A DNA stretch of 64,000 nt, taken from NCBI GenBank assembly GCA_900471515.1, contig UCFC01000015.1:124001-188000 (forward strand), given 5' to 3'. The notes beneath the pieces are model-generated. The model saw only the letters and a list, made by a program, of their open reading frames with translations, had not been told where the DNA came from and searched no databases. Below, one piece after another: positions 35,501 through 44,354 of this stretch. This DNA is from Hyphomicrobiales bacterium. GTDB taxonomy: Bacteria > Pseudomonadota > Alphaproteobacteria > Rhizobiales > Rhizobiaceae. The position numbers and the translations under genes were made by a program. Each line of letters opens with the position of its first letter. Position 1 is the first letter of the stretch.

Positions 35501-37075
35501 CTACTGGGTTTCCTGCAGCTTGCTCTCCTGCAGCAGCCATTTCTGGATGATCGGCACGTCGGCATCGCCGAGATCGTGACCGCCGGGGATGACGTCGGAA
35601 TCGACGGTGGCACCCGACGTCTTCAGCCGCTCTTCCAGCTCGCTCGCATATCTGCCGTAGGCGTCCATCTTGCCGCTGATGACGAGCAGGTCGGTGCCTT
35701 TGAGGTCGGCATGCGGATAGGCGTCGAGCACCGGCATGGAGCGCAGAAGCACAGCCTTGTGCACGAGGTTCGGGTGCAGGTAGAGCAGCGAATTCAGAAG
35801 GTTTGCGCCATTGGAATAGCCGACATAGACGACCTTCTTCGGGTCGAGGCTGTAGGATTTGACCGCACCTTCGATGAAGGCGGCGAAGGCTTCGGCTTCG
35901 TTCTTGATGTCGTCCTGATCGAAGGAGAAAGGCGTAATGCGCTTGTACCAGCGTGGAAAGCCTTCCTCGGTCGCCCGCCCGCGCACGCCGAGAAGGGTGG
36001 CGCGGGGCGCGACCTTGTTCAGGAGCGGCATCAGCGTCGTCTCGTTGCCGCCCGAGCCGTGCAGCAGCACGAAGACGCTGCCGTCCGGGTCCGGCGGCGT
36101 GTAGAAGCGATGGACGAAGGGCAGGTCGCGATAGTTGATGCGCGGCTGGCCGGGCATGGAAAACTGCGGCAGCACCACCTTCAGATCGCTGAGGCTGGTG
36201 ATCGAATCCTTCGGCGGAACGAAGAGCTTGGTCCCGAGCGTGGCTTTCGGCTCGTCCACCATCATTCCGGGCTGATTGGTGGCAAGCTCTACAAGGGTGC
36301 CGCCGGGCTCGCGGGCGTAGAGCGAGCGGAAATACTTGCGGTCGTGCAGGTTGGTCGCCGAGGCATTTTCCTTTTCGAGCGCCTCGCGGACGGCAAGCAC
36401 GGCGGCGTCGTCGGCGGCGCGGAAGGCCACATGGTCGACCGTGCCGGTCCCCGGCGCGCCGGACCAGAAGCCACGCGCATCGCGCACGTCGATAACGTCT
36501 CCCGACTGCGAGACAAGGCGGTCGATCGCGCCGCGATTGGCCTGAAACCTGTAGCCGAAATGGCTTTCGATGAAATGGCGGCTCTCCGCCGGCTGTTCGG
36601 TCAGCATCGTTGCGCCGCGCACGCGCTGCACGGCATGCTCTGCCGGCACGTCGCCGCCGTCCCAGACGGCAGGCGATTTCAGATCCCTGGCGCCGGCAAG
36701 CTTGACGATGACATTGTCGGGATCCTTCAGCCGCAGCACAGGCTCGCCGAATTCATCCGCCGGGCCTTCGGAGCGGAAGCCGAAGCGCATGGCGCGCGTC
36801 AGCCAGTAGCCGATGCTGGAAGGATCGATCGCCAGCGATATTTCGCTGACCTGGCCGTAGCCTGCGCGGCCGGGTGCCCCGTCTTCCCAGACGAGGAAAG
36901 TGACGAGCGAGCCCGGCGTGCCCTCGGCGTCGCCGTAGAAGAGATGAAGCTGTGTGGCGTCCTCGAAACCGGCCGTCTGTTTGACGAGCCGCATGCCCAG
37001 GAACCCGGCGTAGAAATCCACATTCGCCTGCACCTTGCGGGTGATCAGGGTGATGTGGTGTATGCCTGATGCCAT
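35501..37075 (-). CDS. Fused ring-cleaving dioxygenase / alpha-beta hydrolase (MhqO-MhqD-like)
   Basis: A 524-residue protein from ATG 37075 (upstream in-frame ATGs at 37141 and 37189 would add a hydrophobic stretch). Residues 1-300 are a two-module VOC (glyoxalase) dioxygenase with a H-H-E iron site: His7 in GIHHITLI, His215 in TVDHVAFR, Glu263 in GGTLVELA. Residues 310-524 are an alpha/beta hydrolase with oxyanion loop LLHGSGGNE, nucleophile Ser421 in VGYSNGAN, Asp471 and His500 in PGGHDLG. In Bacillus these two activities are separate neighbours (MhqO, MhqD) in quinone detoxification. The fusion suggests coupled ring opening and hydrolysis. Confidence 0.8.
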   Translation of the reverse strand: MASGIHHITLITRKVQANVDFYAGFLGMRLVKQTAGFEDATQLHLFYGDAEGTPGSLVTFLVWEDGAPGRAGYGQVSEISLAIDPSSIGYWLTRAMRFGFRSEGPADEFGEPVLRLKDPDNVIVKLAGARDLKSPAVWDGGDVPAEHAVQRVRGATMLTEQPAESRHFIESHFGYRFQANRGAIDRLVSQSGDVIDVRDARGFWSGAPGTGTVDHVAFRAADDAAVLAVREALEKENASATNLHDRKYFRSLYAREPGGTLVELATNQPGMMVDEPKATLGTKLFVPPKDSITSLSDLKVVLPQFSMPGQPRINYRDLPFVHRFYTPPDPDGSVFVLLHGSGGNETTLMPLLNKVAPRATLLGVRGRATEEGFPRWYKRITPFSFDQDDIKNEAEAFAAFIEGAVKSYSLDPKKVVYVGYSNGANLLNSLLYLHPNLVHKAVLLRSMPVLDAYPHADLKGTDLLVISGKMDAYGRYASELEERLKTSGATVDSDVIPGGHDLGDADVPIIQKWLLQESKLQETQ

Positions 37076-37163
37076 GGATGAAAGCCCGAATTGAAAAGGC
37101 GAGGCCAGGAGAGCGAATAGGAGTGTCGTTGCTAGCGTCATGCCGTTGCCAATGGCCTTTTCT

Positions 37164-38759
37164 CTAATTTTGTTCCGCAAAAAGTACAAGGGCGTCGCCG
37201 CGCGGCAGAAGCTCCAGCGTGTCGACCCCTTCCAATGCGTCTTCGAGTTGCTGCAGCGTCGGCGGCTTGACCATGTAGGCGCGCGCGCCGAGTTCTTTTG
37301 CCCGTTGCATGTCGCTTTCGTCGCTCGACGTGCTGAGCACGCAGACCGGAATCCGGCTCAGCCGCTGATCGGCTGAGAGCGCGTTCAGCACTTCGAAACC
37401 GTCCATGATCGGCATGTTGATATCGAGCAGCATCAGGTCGATCTGCGGCTCGTCCGCAATGCCGGCGCGCTGCTCCAGAAGCCGCAGCGCCTCGCGGCCG
37501 TTGCTGGCCACGTGCAGGTTGAAGTTCACCTTCTCGCGCCGCATCAGCTTGATCTTCAGCAGCTGGATATCGGCCGGACTGTCTTCCACCAGCAGCACTT
37601 CTGCGAGCCTGCCGCGACTTTCGTTCGCATCGTCGGATGCTTTTGCCGCCTGCGGCTGTTTGCTGGCGGCCGGTTGTGCGCCCGATATCGCCGCCAGCGG
37701 CAATTCCAGCAGGAAGGTCGCTCCCCTGCCGTTCCTGGCCTCGCACCAGATCGAACCGCCATGCAGCTGCGCGATGCGGCGGCATATGGCAAGCCCGAGC
37801 CCCGTACCCTCGATGCCGCGGCCGACAAGGCGTTTGAAGGGCTGGAAGATCAGTTCCCGATGATCGGGATCGATGCCCGGCCCGTTGTCGCCGACCGTCA
37901 GGCGGCACGTTCCCTTCTCCGCCGTGGCCGAAATGCGCACTTCCGGAACGGCGTCGTCGCAATAGCGGATCGCATTGGAAACGAGGTTCTGCAGGAGCTG
38001 GATCAGCAGCGTCGCGTCGCCCATCACCTCCGGCAGCCGGCCGCGAACGATGATTGCCTGCCGGCTTTCGATCTGCCGATGCAGGTTGTGCTCCACCTGG
38101 TCGAGCACGGCCGACAGCGCAACGGGCTTGAGTTCGAGTTCGCTCGAAACCTCCAGCCTCGTAAATCCCGAAACCTTGACGATCAGGTCTTCCATGTGGT
38201 CGGCCGCACTCAGGATATAGTCGAGCAGTTCGCGGTCTTCGGCCGGCAGTTCGGCCGAGCCGTGCAGGATGCGGCTGAAGGATTTGATCGTTCTGAGCGG
38301 TTCCTTGAGATCATGCGCCATGGCGCGGGTGAAGATTTCGAGCGACTGCCGCTTCTGTTCGAGCTTCGCTTCCAGCGCACCGTGCATCATGGCGCTCTGG
38401 ATGCAGCGATGCAGCGTCTCGGGCGACAGCGCATCCTTGGTGAGATAGTCGCGCGCACCGCTCTTCATCACTTCGACGGCGACGGTTTCGTTGCCTTGAC
38501 CGGTCAGCATCACCACATTGGCGGCCGCGTCCTGGGCGAGAATTTCCGAAAGCACGCCCAGGCCGTCGCGGCCGGGAAGCGAATAGTCGAGCAGGATGCA
38601 GTGGGGGTGCCTCTGGCTGTTGAGGGCGAGGCCCTCGTCACCGCTCTCGGCTTCGATGACGGTATAGCTCGTGCCGGAAACGCGTGCCAGCATGCGGCGA
38701 TAGACTTCGCGGTCGTCCATGTTGTCATCGATGATGAGAACGCAGCAGTCTTCCGCCAA
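37164..38759 (-). CDS. REC-HisKA-HATPase-REC hybrid histidine kinase
   Basis: A 531-residue soluble protein. Its start is TTG 38759, three bases after the stop of the response regulator gene, with AGAGGA upstream; no ATG preserves the first receiver. The N-terminal receiver has Asp58 in CILLDYSLPG, the HisKA phospho-acceptor is His149 in AMAHDLKEPLRTI, G boxes DNGPGID and GTGLGLAIC follow, and a second receiver carries Asp446 in LMLLDINMP. The HDLKEPLR box is of the phytochrome-kinase type. It is the last gene of a three-gene operon with a receiver and a membrane kinase. Confidence 0.9.
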   Translation of the reverse strand: MAEDCCVLIIDDNMDDREVYRRMLARVSGTSYTVIEAESGDEGLALNSQRHPHCILLDYSLPGRDGLGVLSEILAQDAAANVVMLTGQGNETVAVEVMKSGARDYLTKDALSPETLHRCIQSAMMHGALEAKLEQKRQSLEIFTRAMAHDLKEPLRTIKSFSRILHGSAELPAEDRELLDYILSAADHMEDLIVKVSGFTRLEVSSELELKPVALSAVLDQVEHNLHRQIESRQAIIVRGRLPEVMGDATLLIQLLQNLVSNAIRYCDDAVPEVRISATAEKGTCRLTVGDNGPGIDPDHRELIFQPFKRLVGRGIEGTGLGLAICRRIAQLHGGSIWCEARNGRGATFLLELPLAAISGAQPAASKQPQAAKASDDANESRGRLAEVLLVEDSPADIQLLKIKLMRREKVNFNLHVASNGREALRLLEQRAGIADEPQIDLMLLDINMPIMDGFEVLNALSADQRLSRIPVCVLSTSSDESDMQRAKELGARAYMVKPPTLQQLEDALEGVDTLELLPRGDALVLFAEQN

Positions 38760-38762
38760 ACG

Positions 38763-39188
38763 TCAGTCCTCTAAAGGCAGGATCGCGATTTCGAACCAGT
38801 ATTCCTTGAGCCGCTGGATGGCGGCGAACAGCCCGTCGAGATCGACCGGCTTCTGCACATAGGTGTTGGCGCCGAGCGCATAGCAGCCCTCGATGTCGCG
38901 CTCGTCGTCCGATGTCGTGAGGATCACGACCGGGATCTTGCGCCAATGCGCGTTGGATTTGATCGCCTCCAGCGTCTTGCGCCCGTCGAGACCCGGCATG
39001 TTGAGGTCAAGCAGGATAAGGCCCGGTTTTGGCGCCATGGTGGCGAGCACGTCGAGCGCCTCCTGGCCGGAAGCGGCCCAGCGGATGGGGTTGCGCAGAT
39101 TGGTGCGCTTGAAGGCGCGCATCGTCGCTTCGAAATCGTCCTCGCTGTCCTCGACGATGAGGATCGGTTGCATGTCACGCTGCAGCAT
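38763..39188 (-). CDS. Single-domain response regulator (Rcp1-like)
   Basis: A 141-residue receiver with no output domain. ATG 39188 has GAGGGCC upstream and overlaps the end of the kinase gene by 14 bases; ATG 39173 is an alternative. Asp61 in LILLDLNMPG is the phosphorylation site and TTSDDERD and KPVDLDGLF the conserved Thr and Lys regions. The longer loop and C-terminal helix are as in Rcp1, the partner of cyanobacterial phytochrome kinases. It probably passes phosphate within this kinase cluster. Confidence 0.9.
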   Translation of the reverse strand: MLQRDMQPILIVEDSEDDFEATMRAFKRTNLRNPIRWAASGQEALDVLATMAPKPGLILLDLNMPGLDGRKTLEAIKSNAHWRKIPVVILTTSDDERDIEGCYALGANTYVQKPVDLDGLFAAIQRLKEYWFEIAILPLED

Positions 39189-41322
39189 TCTGGCCCTCGC
39201 GCTTCCTTCCCAAGGTAAAGTAGAACGTCGTGCCGGTGCCGACGGTTGACTCCAGCCATATCTCGCCATTGTGACGCCCGATGATCTTGCGCACGAAGGT
39301 AAGGCCCGCGCCGGTGCCGTCCTCGGAATCCTGCGATTTTTCCAGCCGTTTGAAAATGCGGAAAATATCCTCGTGGAATTCCTGGGCAATGCCCTTGCCG
39401 TTGTCCTTCACGTAAAAGACGTTGCGCGCCGTCGTCCCGTCCGTGCCGGCATAGCGTTCCAGATAGCCGACGCTGACGAGAGGGGCGGGCTTGTCGTTAT
39501 ATTTGATCGCGTTGGTCACGAGGTTGCGAAACACCTCGGTCAGGCGCGGAGCGTCGCACACGACCTCGGGCAGCACCCCGTCGACGACGACCTTTGCATG
39601 CCGCTCCTCCAGGAAAAGCTCCATCGTGGCAACGACATCGCGAACGATCGCGCCGATATCGGTGCGTTTGACGGCAAGCTGCTGGCGGCCGATGCGCGAG
39701 AAATAGAGAAGATCGTTGACGAGCTTTTCCATGCGCTGGCTGAGCCGGACCAGCCGGTTGAGCCGGCGCACGCCGTCTTCGTCGAGCTTGTCTTCGTAAT
39801 CTTCCAGCAGGAAACGCGAGTGATTGTGCAGGCCGCGCAGCGGCTCCTTGAGATCGTGCGAGGCGATATAGGCGAACTCGTCGAGATCGTGGTTGGACCG
39901 TTCGAGATCGGCCGTATAGGCCTCGAGCTGGGCAAGCGTCGTCTTCATCCGCTCCTCCTGCCGCACGCGCTCGCTGATATCGCGCACGATGCCGACGAAA
40001 GTCTTGCTGGAGCCGGTAACGACGGCACTGACGGAAAGGTCGATCGGGAAAACCACGCCGTTCTTGCGGCGGCCGGAAACCATGCGCGTCGTGCCGATGA
40101 TGCGCTCTTCGCCCGTGCGCCGGTAGTTGCCGAGATAGGTATCGTGCTCGGAATGATAGGGTTCCGGCATCAGCATCTTGATATTGTTGCCGATCGCCTC
40201 CTGCGGCGTATAGCCGAACATGGATTCGGCGGCCGGATTGAAGCTGGTGATCCTGCCGATCTCGTCGATGGCGATGACGGCATCGGGCGTATTGCGCACC
40301 AGCGCGCTGAAGCGGATGCGCTCGGTTTCCAGATGCTGGCTGTTGCGCATGAAATAGAAGACGAAAATGGCAACCAGCCAGAGCGTCGCTGCCGTGATCG
40401 AGCGATTGGCGGCTTCCCGCCAATATTCGTTTTCGCCGTGGCTGACGGCGAAGAAGCCGAGCAGCAGCAGCACGGTGCAGACGAAGGCGAAGAGGATCGG
40501 CGCGTTGCGATTGCCGAACCAGAGCGCCGTCAGCACCAGCGGGACATAGAGAATGCCGTTTGCCACGCCGAGCGGCGTATAGAGATCGACGATGAGGCCG
40601 GTAAAGCAGATCGTTGCCGGGATCCAGAGCGGGATCTCAGCCCTGTTGCCCGGCAACATCCACCAGGACCTGGCGAGAAGCCCGCAACCGAAAGCAACCA
40701 GGCCGACGGCCGTCGGCAGCGCCATCGCCGCATAGGGACCCCAGCGATATCCCTGTTCGGCATCGGTGATATAGCCGGCAAGCGCGATCATGCCGAGCGT
40801 GATTGCGATATAGCTGGTGAGCTCCTGTACGAGCTGGCCGCGGCTTTCTCTCGCATGGAGGGCGAAGAGAATGGAAAGATTGGCGATCAGGAAAATCAGC
40901 GCCGTGTTCGGCCCCATGCCGCCGCCGATCTCTCCGGCAAAGGTCGGAGAGACGAAAATCTGCGTCAGGAACACATCGACATTGTGCATCGAGCGGCCGA
41001 GCGTGACGATCTCTGTCAGGCGCGCGGCCGTAAGCAGGGCGGCAAGGCCGCAGGCGATTGCGGATATGCTGCGGTAAGGCTTGCCTGTCTGCGTCGACGC
41101 GGCAAGCCCGATACCCGACAGCACGAAACAGAGGGCGGTATTGAACGCCATGGACGGAAAGCCGGGCACGACGGAGATGATGATCCCGATCTCCAGCAGC
41201 CAGCCGGTCAGCGCCGTCAGGCCGAGCAGGACCAGCAGGCAGCCGACGACCAGCGCGACCATGCGGTAGCGGTCGCTTTCCGTGCGGTCTCGTCCTGATG
41301 TCGCAGCATCCCGCACCTGCAT
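39175..41322 (-). CDS. Membrane histidine kinase with FixL-like PAS domain
   Basis: A 715-residue kinase from ATG 41322 (GGAGAGGTG upstream; 41421 would add 33 residues). Eight or so membrane helices lie in residues 20-325. A PAS domain (about 335-450) has MPEPYHSEHDTYLGNY with His393 aligned to the heme ligand His200 of Bradyrhizobium FixL and Arg413 aligned to Arg220, though Arg206 is replaced by Asn399. A coiled coil leads to the HisKA box ASHDLKEPLRGL (His489) and ATPase boxes NLVTNAIKY, DNGKGIAQ and GTGAGLTFV. It heads the three-gene operon. Confidence 0.88.
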   Translation of the reverse strand: MQVRDAATSGRDRTESDRYRMVALVVGCLLVLLGLTALTGWLLEIGIIISVVPGFPSMAFNTALCFVLSGIGLAASTQTGKPYRSISAIACGLAALLTAARLTEIVTLGRSMHNVDVFLTQIFVSPTFAGEIGGGMGPNTALIFLIANLSILFALHARESRGQLVQELTSYIAITLGMIALAGYITDAEQGYRWGPYAAMALPTAVGLVAFGCGLLARSWWMLPGNRAEIPLWIPATICFTGLIVDLYTPLGVANGILYVPLVLTALWFGNRNAPILFAFVCTVLLLLGFFAVSHGENEYWREAANRSITAATLWLVAIFVFYFMRNSQHLETERIRFSALVRNTPDAVIAIDEIGRITSFNPAAESMFGYTPQEAIGNNIKMLMPEPYHSEHDTYLGNYRRTGEERIIGTTRMVSGRRKNGVVFPIDLSVSAVVTGSSKTFVGIVRDISERVRQEERMKTTLAQLEAYTADLERSNHDLDEFAYIASHDLKEPLRGLHNHSRFLLEDYEDKLDEDGVRRLNRLVRLSQRMEKLVNDLLYFSRIGRQQLAVKRTDIGAIVRDVVATMELFLEERHAKVVVDGVLPEVVCDAPRLTEVFRNLVTNAIKYNDKPAPLVSVGYLERYAGTDGTTARNVFYVKDNGKGIAQEFHEDIFRIFKRLEKSQDSEDGTGAGLTFVRKIIGRHNGEIWLESTVGTGTTFYFTLGRKREGQNAAA

Positions 41323-41520
41323 CACCTCTCCGCCATGTCCGTGTCGGCAAGCCATCTTTTCCGAAATTGCCGAATACTCAATAGGCAGATTGTTGCGCAA
41401 AACATGCTTTATGATAGCCAACTCCCCAAAGGTCGATATCGAATTTTAGCGAAGTGGCGTTAGTGTCTCCGTGAAGGACAGTGCAGAACGACCGCAACAA
41501 TATCCGGATTTTGGTGTGCG

Positions 41521-41892
41521 ATGCCGATCTTGTTTTACGTCGACGATAGCAGGGATGATCTCTTCTATCTCGATTATATTCGCAGGAAACAGCAGGTGGA
41601 TGTCGATCTATTCTGCTTCTCCTCGGCACCTGCCGCATTCGAGGCGCTTGAGGCGCGCCTGGAAAAAGGCGAAGGCGCGCCGGACATAGTGATTGCGGAC
41701 CTCTACATGCCCCTGGACAGCGGCAGCGCCTTGATCGCGCAACTGCGACGGGACGATCGCTTTTCGGCCGTGCGGCTCGGCGTCTGCAGCGGTTCGGATG
41801 CGGCGGAGGACCGGGAACGGGCCTTTGCCGCCGGCGCCGATTTCTACCTTGAGAAACCGCTGAATTTTACCGCAATCCTCGACAATCGTTGA
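41521..41892 (+). CDS. Stand-alone receiver domain protein
   Basis: A 123-residue protein with one receiver domain: DDSRDD acid pair, Asp60 in DIVIADLYMP, Ser90 replacing the usual Thr region (GVCSGSD) and Lys112 in YLEKPLN. There is no output domain. It is divergent from the FixL-like kinase gene, with a 198-base gap between the starts, and may be its competitor or relay receiver. Confidence 0.85.
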   Translation: MPILFYVDDSRDDLFYLDYIRRKQQVDVDLFCFSSAPAAFEALEARLEKGEGAPDIVIADLYMPLDSGSALIAQLRRDDRFSAVRLGVCSGSDAAEDRERAFAAGADFYLEKPLNFTAILDNR

Positions 41893-42343
41893 CTGCCGGC
41901 GTGACCACTGCAGGACCGCCGCAGCGCGCCGGATACATGCAGGTCAGCGCAATTGACAAGCCCGGCAGCGCATTTCAGAATGCCGGCCGAAGAGAAGAAA
42001 ACCAAAAAGCGCTGAGAGAGCCGTCCGATCCTGTTCGCCGCCACGAACGCCAGCCAACCCCTTAGCTGAATGGTTCGGCCGGCCCTCCCGCGCTTACTTC
42101 CGGCACTGTCTTCCGCATTCATGGATGTTGAATACGGAGAGATTGGCATACCTAGGTAAGAGCTACTGTTCGAGTAAACTGTCCTATGCATTACCTGTAG
42201 TTGAGATGTCTCCGCTTGCGATATCGAAAACCCCCGTTTCGTTATCGGTCATCAACCGTCTCGCAATTTTTGTAATCGTTCGCGCCTAAGGCGTATATCC
42301 TAAGATTTCGGGATCGGCGGGTGAAAATCGGGGAGGAGGAAGA
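41893..42343. other. Long intergenic region before the LuxR-type gene
   Basis: About 450 bases without a credible gene. It holds small palindromes TACCTAGGTA (42149-42158) and CGCC-TAA-GGCG (42283-42293) and an A/T-richer last 100 bases, consistent with a promoter for the LuxR-type gene. No lux box of the classical form is seen. Confidence 0.6.
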
Positions 42344-43054
42344 GTGGGAATGACCAGTGCTGCCGCGGTTCCCTTTCATGCCGGTCCGGAACTGAGCCGG
42401 GCCATCAATCGCACCGATTTCTTTCGCCTGCTGAAGGCGGCAGCCCAGCATTACCATTTCGACAATTTCACCCTGGCGCGCATCTCGGAGGCGGCAGCCC
42501 CCTTTGGCGAACGCGACGTCGTCATTACCAATGTTGCAGAGCGGCGCATGGGCCTCTTTGTCAAGACGCTGAAGGAAGCGCTCGGGACGGCCAAGGCGCG
42601 GACGGCGCAGTTCCTGACGACGCCGGTGCATGGAAAAAGCGCGGCGATAGAAGGTTATCCGTCGGACCTCGTCTTCAACGAGTTCAGCGGCAACACATTC
42701 CTTTTCATCCCGCTGTTCACGCCGGAAGGGCGCCGCTACTGCCTGGTGCTCGGCGGCCAGCGCCAGGAGCCGGACCAGGGTGAGGTGGCCGATATTCTGC
42801 TCGATGCCATGCGCATCTTCGACAAGCTGTATGAGGAAATCCTGACGCAGGAAATGTCCGGTCGCCTCACGCAGCGCGAAACCGAAATCGTCAAGTGGAC
42901 GAGCGAAGGCAAGACTTCCGCGGAGATCGCCATCATCCTCGGCCTTTCGGAACACACGGTCAATTCCCATATCACGGCCGCAGTGCGAAAACTCGATGCC
43001 GTCAATCGCGTTCATATGGTGGCGATTGCGCTGCGAAACGGCCTGGTTTCGTGA
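42344..43054 (+). CDS. LuxR-family transcriptional regulator (solo)
   Basis: A 236-residue regulator from GTG 42344, the position best spaced from GGAGGAGG; ATG 42350 is nearly as good. The C-terminal HTH is RLTQRETEIVKWTSEGKTSA followed by EIAIILGLSEHTVNSHITAA. The N-terminal 160 residues have an autoinducer-domain-like length but lack its conserved Trp/Tyr/Asp pocket, so it may not bind acyl-homoserine lactones. A two-component receiver gene follows closely (31 bases), suggesting phosphorelay or other input. Confidence 0.85.
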   Translation: MGMTSAAAVPFHAGPELSRAINRTDFFRLLKAAAQHYHFDNFTLARISEAAAPFGERDVVITNVAERRMGLFVKTLKEALGTAKARTAQFLTTPVHGKSAAIEGYPSDLVFNEFSGNTFLFIPLFTPEGRRYCLVLGGQRQEPDQGEVADILLDAMRIFDKLYEEILTQEMSGRLTQRETEIVKWTSEGKTSAEIAIILGLSEHTVNSHITAAVRKLDAVNRVHMVAIALRNGLVS

Positions 43055-43084
43055 GCTGGTTTCATATTGGGGAAAGATGAAACG

Positions 43085-43522
43085 ATGAGTGCGGAAGCAA
43101 TGCGCAGGAATGCGGTGAAAGTATTGTTCGTCGATGACGAGTTCATCGAATTCCGTTCGCTCAAAAAGAAGATCGCCGAACTTTCCGAACCGCGCGTCGA
43201 TGTCGAATATTCGCAATCGATCGGCGATGCGCTGGACAAGATAAGGGCGGCCCGCTTCGATCTCGTCCTCCTCGACAACCGCTTGCTGCCGAATGCGGAT
43301 TTTCGCGAAACCGTGCCCGAACTCAGGGGCATCGGTTATACCGGCCCGATCGGCGTCGTCTCGACCGACATATCGGGCAACTATTTCCAGGAATTCCCCG
43401 ATTACGGCGTCGATTTCCGCATCGGCAAGGATGAGATCGACGTCCAGACGCTGCAGCATATCATCCGGGAATACGTGACCTATGATGTCCCGGATTTCTG
43501 GAAGGACGATTACAGCATCTGA
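43085..43522 (+). CDS. Receiver domain protein following the LuxR gene
   Basis: A 145-residue protein with receiver features: VLFVDDEFIEF, phospho-acceptor Asp64 in VLLDNRLLPN, Thr in VVSTDIS and Lys115 in RIGKDEID. The C-terminus ends VTYDVPDFWKDDYSI and has no output domain. It follows the LuxR gene on the same strand, and converges with a histidine kinase that ends 20 bases away. Confidence 0.85.
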   Translation: MSAEAMRRNAVKVLFVDDEFIEFRSLKKKIAELSEPRVDVEYSQSIGDALDKIRAARFDLVLLDNRLLPNADFRETVPELRGIGYTGPIGVVSTDISGNYFQEFPDYGVDFRIGKDEIDVQTLQHIIREYVTYDVPDFWKDDYSI

Positions 43523-43541
43523 CCCGGAAAGGCTCCGAGCC

Positions 43542-44258
43542 TCATGCCGGCAGGCGGATCGCAAAGCGGCTGCCGCTGTCGTCGGAATGCTCAAGCCGGA
43601 TATCGCCGCCGAGCGCGGCGAGAAGTTCGCGCGTGCTCGTCAGGCCAAGTCCCGGGCCGGGCACGCTGCCTGCCTTGGGCAATTTCCAGAAGGCGTCGAA
43701 AATCCTCTCCTGATGGGCCGGCTCGATGCCGCAGCCGTTATCGGCAACGACGATGCGCCAGTCGGCACCTTCCCGGACCGCCGTTGCGACGACATGCGGC
43801 GCTGCGGCGCCACGATATGCCAGCGCGTTGGAAAAAAGATGCCGCAGAATGATGGTCAGAAGCGCAGCATCGCTGCGGATGAGGGGCAGGGCGTCCGCAT
43901 CGAGTGCCGCGCCGCTGACGGGAAATTCCTCGATCGCCTGTTTCCAGGCCTCCTGCGCAACCTCGGCGAGCCGCACGTCGCTGATGGCGACCTGCGGCGT
44001 TGTGCCGGCAAGGCTCATCAATGCCTTGGTCAGCCGCTGGGCCGTCTGCGCCTTATCCATGATCATCCTGAGGCTCTGCAGCTGTTCGCTGTCCAGCGTC
44101 GGCTCCAGGTCGTCGAGCAGCATTTCCGCATACATGGCGATGTGGCGCAGCGGCGATTGCAGATCGTGAGAGGCGGTCGCGAGGAAGCGTTTGATGCGCT
44201 CCTCCTGATCGCTGGTGGAACCGGTTTCCGGCTTTTTCGACGTCGGGGTGGAAGACAT
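43542..44258 (-). CDS. Small sensorless histidine kinase
   Basis: A 238-residue cytoplasmic kinase with only dimerisation and ATPase domains. The acceptor is His31 in TASHDLQSPLRHI, and the ATPase shows HLFSNALAY, DNGCGI and GLGLTSTRELL. The box is again of the phytochrome type, as in the two kinases upstream. Lacking any sensor it may bind a partner protein, perhaps the receiver or LuxR regulator next door. It converges with the receiver gene. Confidence 0.88.
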   Translation of the reverse strand: MSSTPTSKKPETGSTSDQEERIKRFLATASHDLQSPLRHIAMYAEMLLDDLEPTLDSEQLQSLRMIMDKAQTAQRLTKALMSLAGTTPQVAISDVRLAEVAQEAWKQAIEEFPVSGAALDADALPLIRSDAALLTIILRHLFSNALAYRGAAAPHVVATAVREGADWRIVVADNGCGIEPAHQERIFDAFWKLPKAGSVPGPGLGLTSTRELLAALGGDIRLEHSDDSGSRFAIRLPA

Positions 44259-44295
44259 GTGGCGGTGCTCCCGATCTCTTTGAACCGAACATAGA

Positions 44296-44329
44296 AAGAG
44301 GGCGCCGGTTCTGCAACCGGCGCCCTCTT
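44296..44329 (-). terminator. Terminator of secDF
   Basis: A perfect 15-pair stem, AAGAGGGCGCCGGTT and its complement, with a CTGC loop, 26 bases past the secDF stop. On the reverse strand it is followed by TCTATG, a short T-rich tail. Confidence 0.85.
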
Positions 44330-44354
44330 CAAGTCGATGTCAGGCACTGCCCGT

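Noticed and set aside
42149..42158. TACCTAGGTA as a lux box
   Set aside because: Only ten bases long and not like known rhizobial lux or tra boxes; kept only as a small palindrome.
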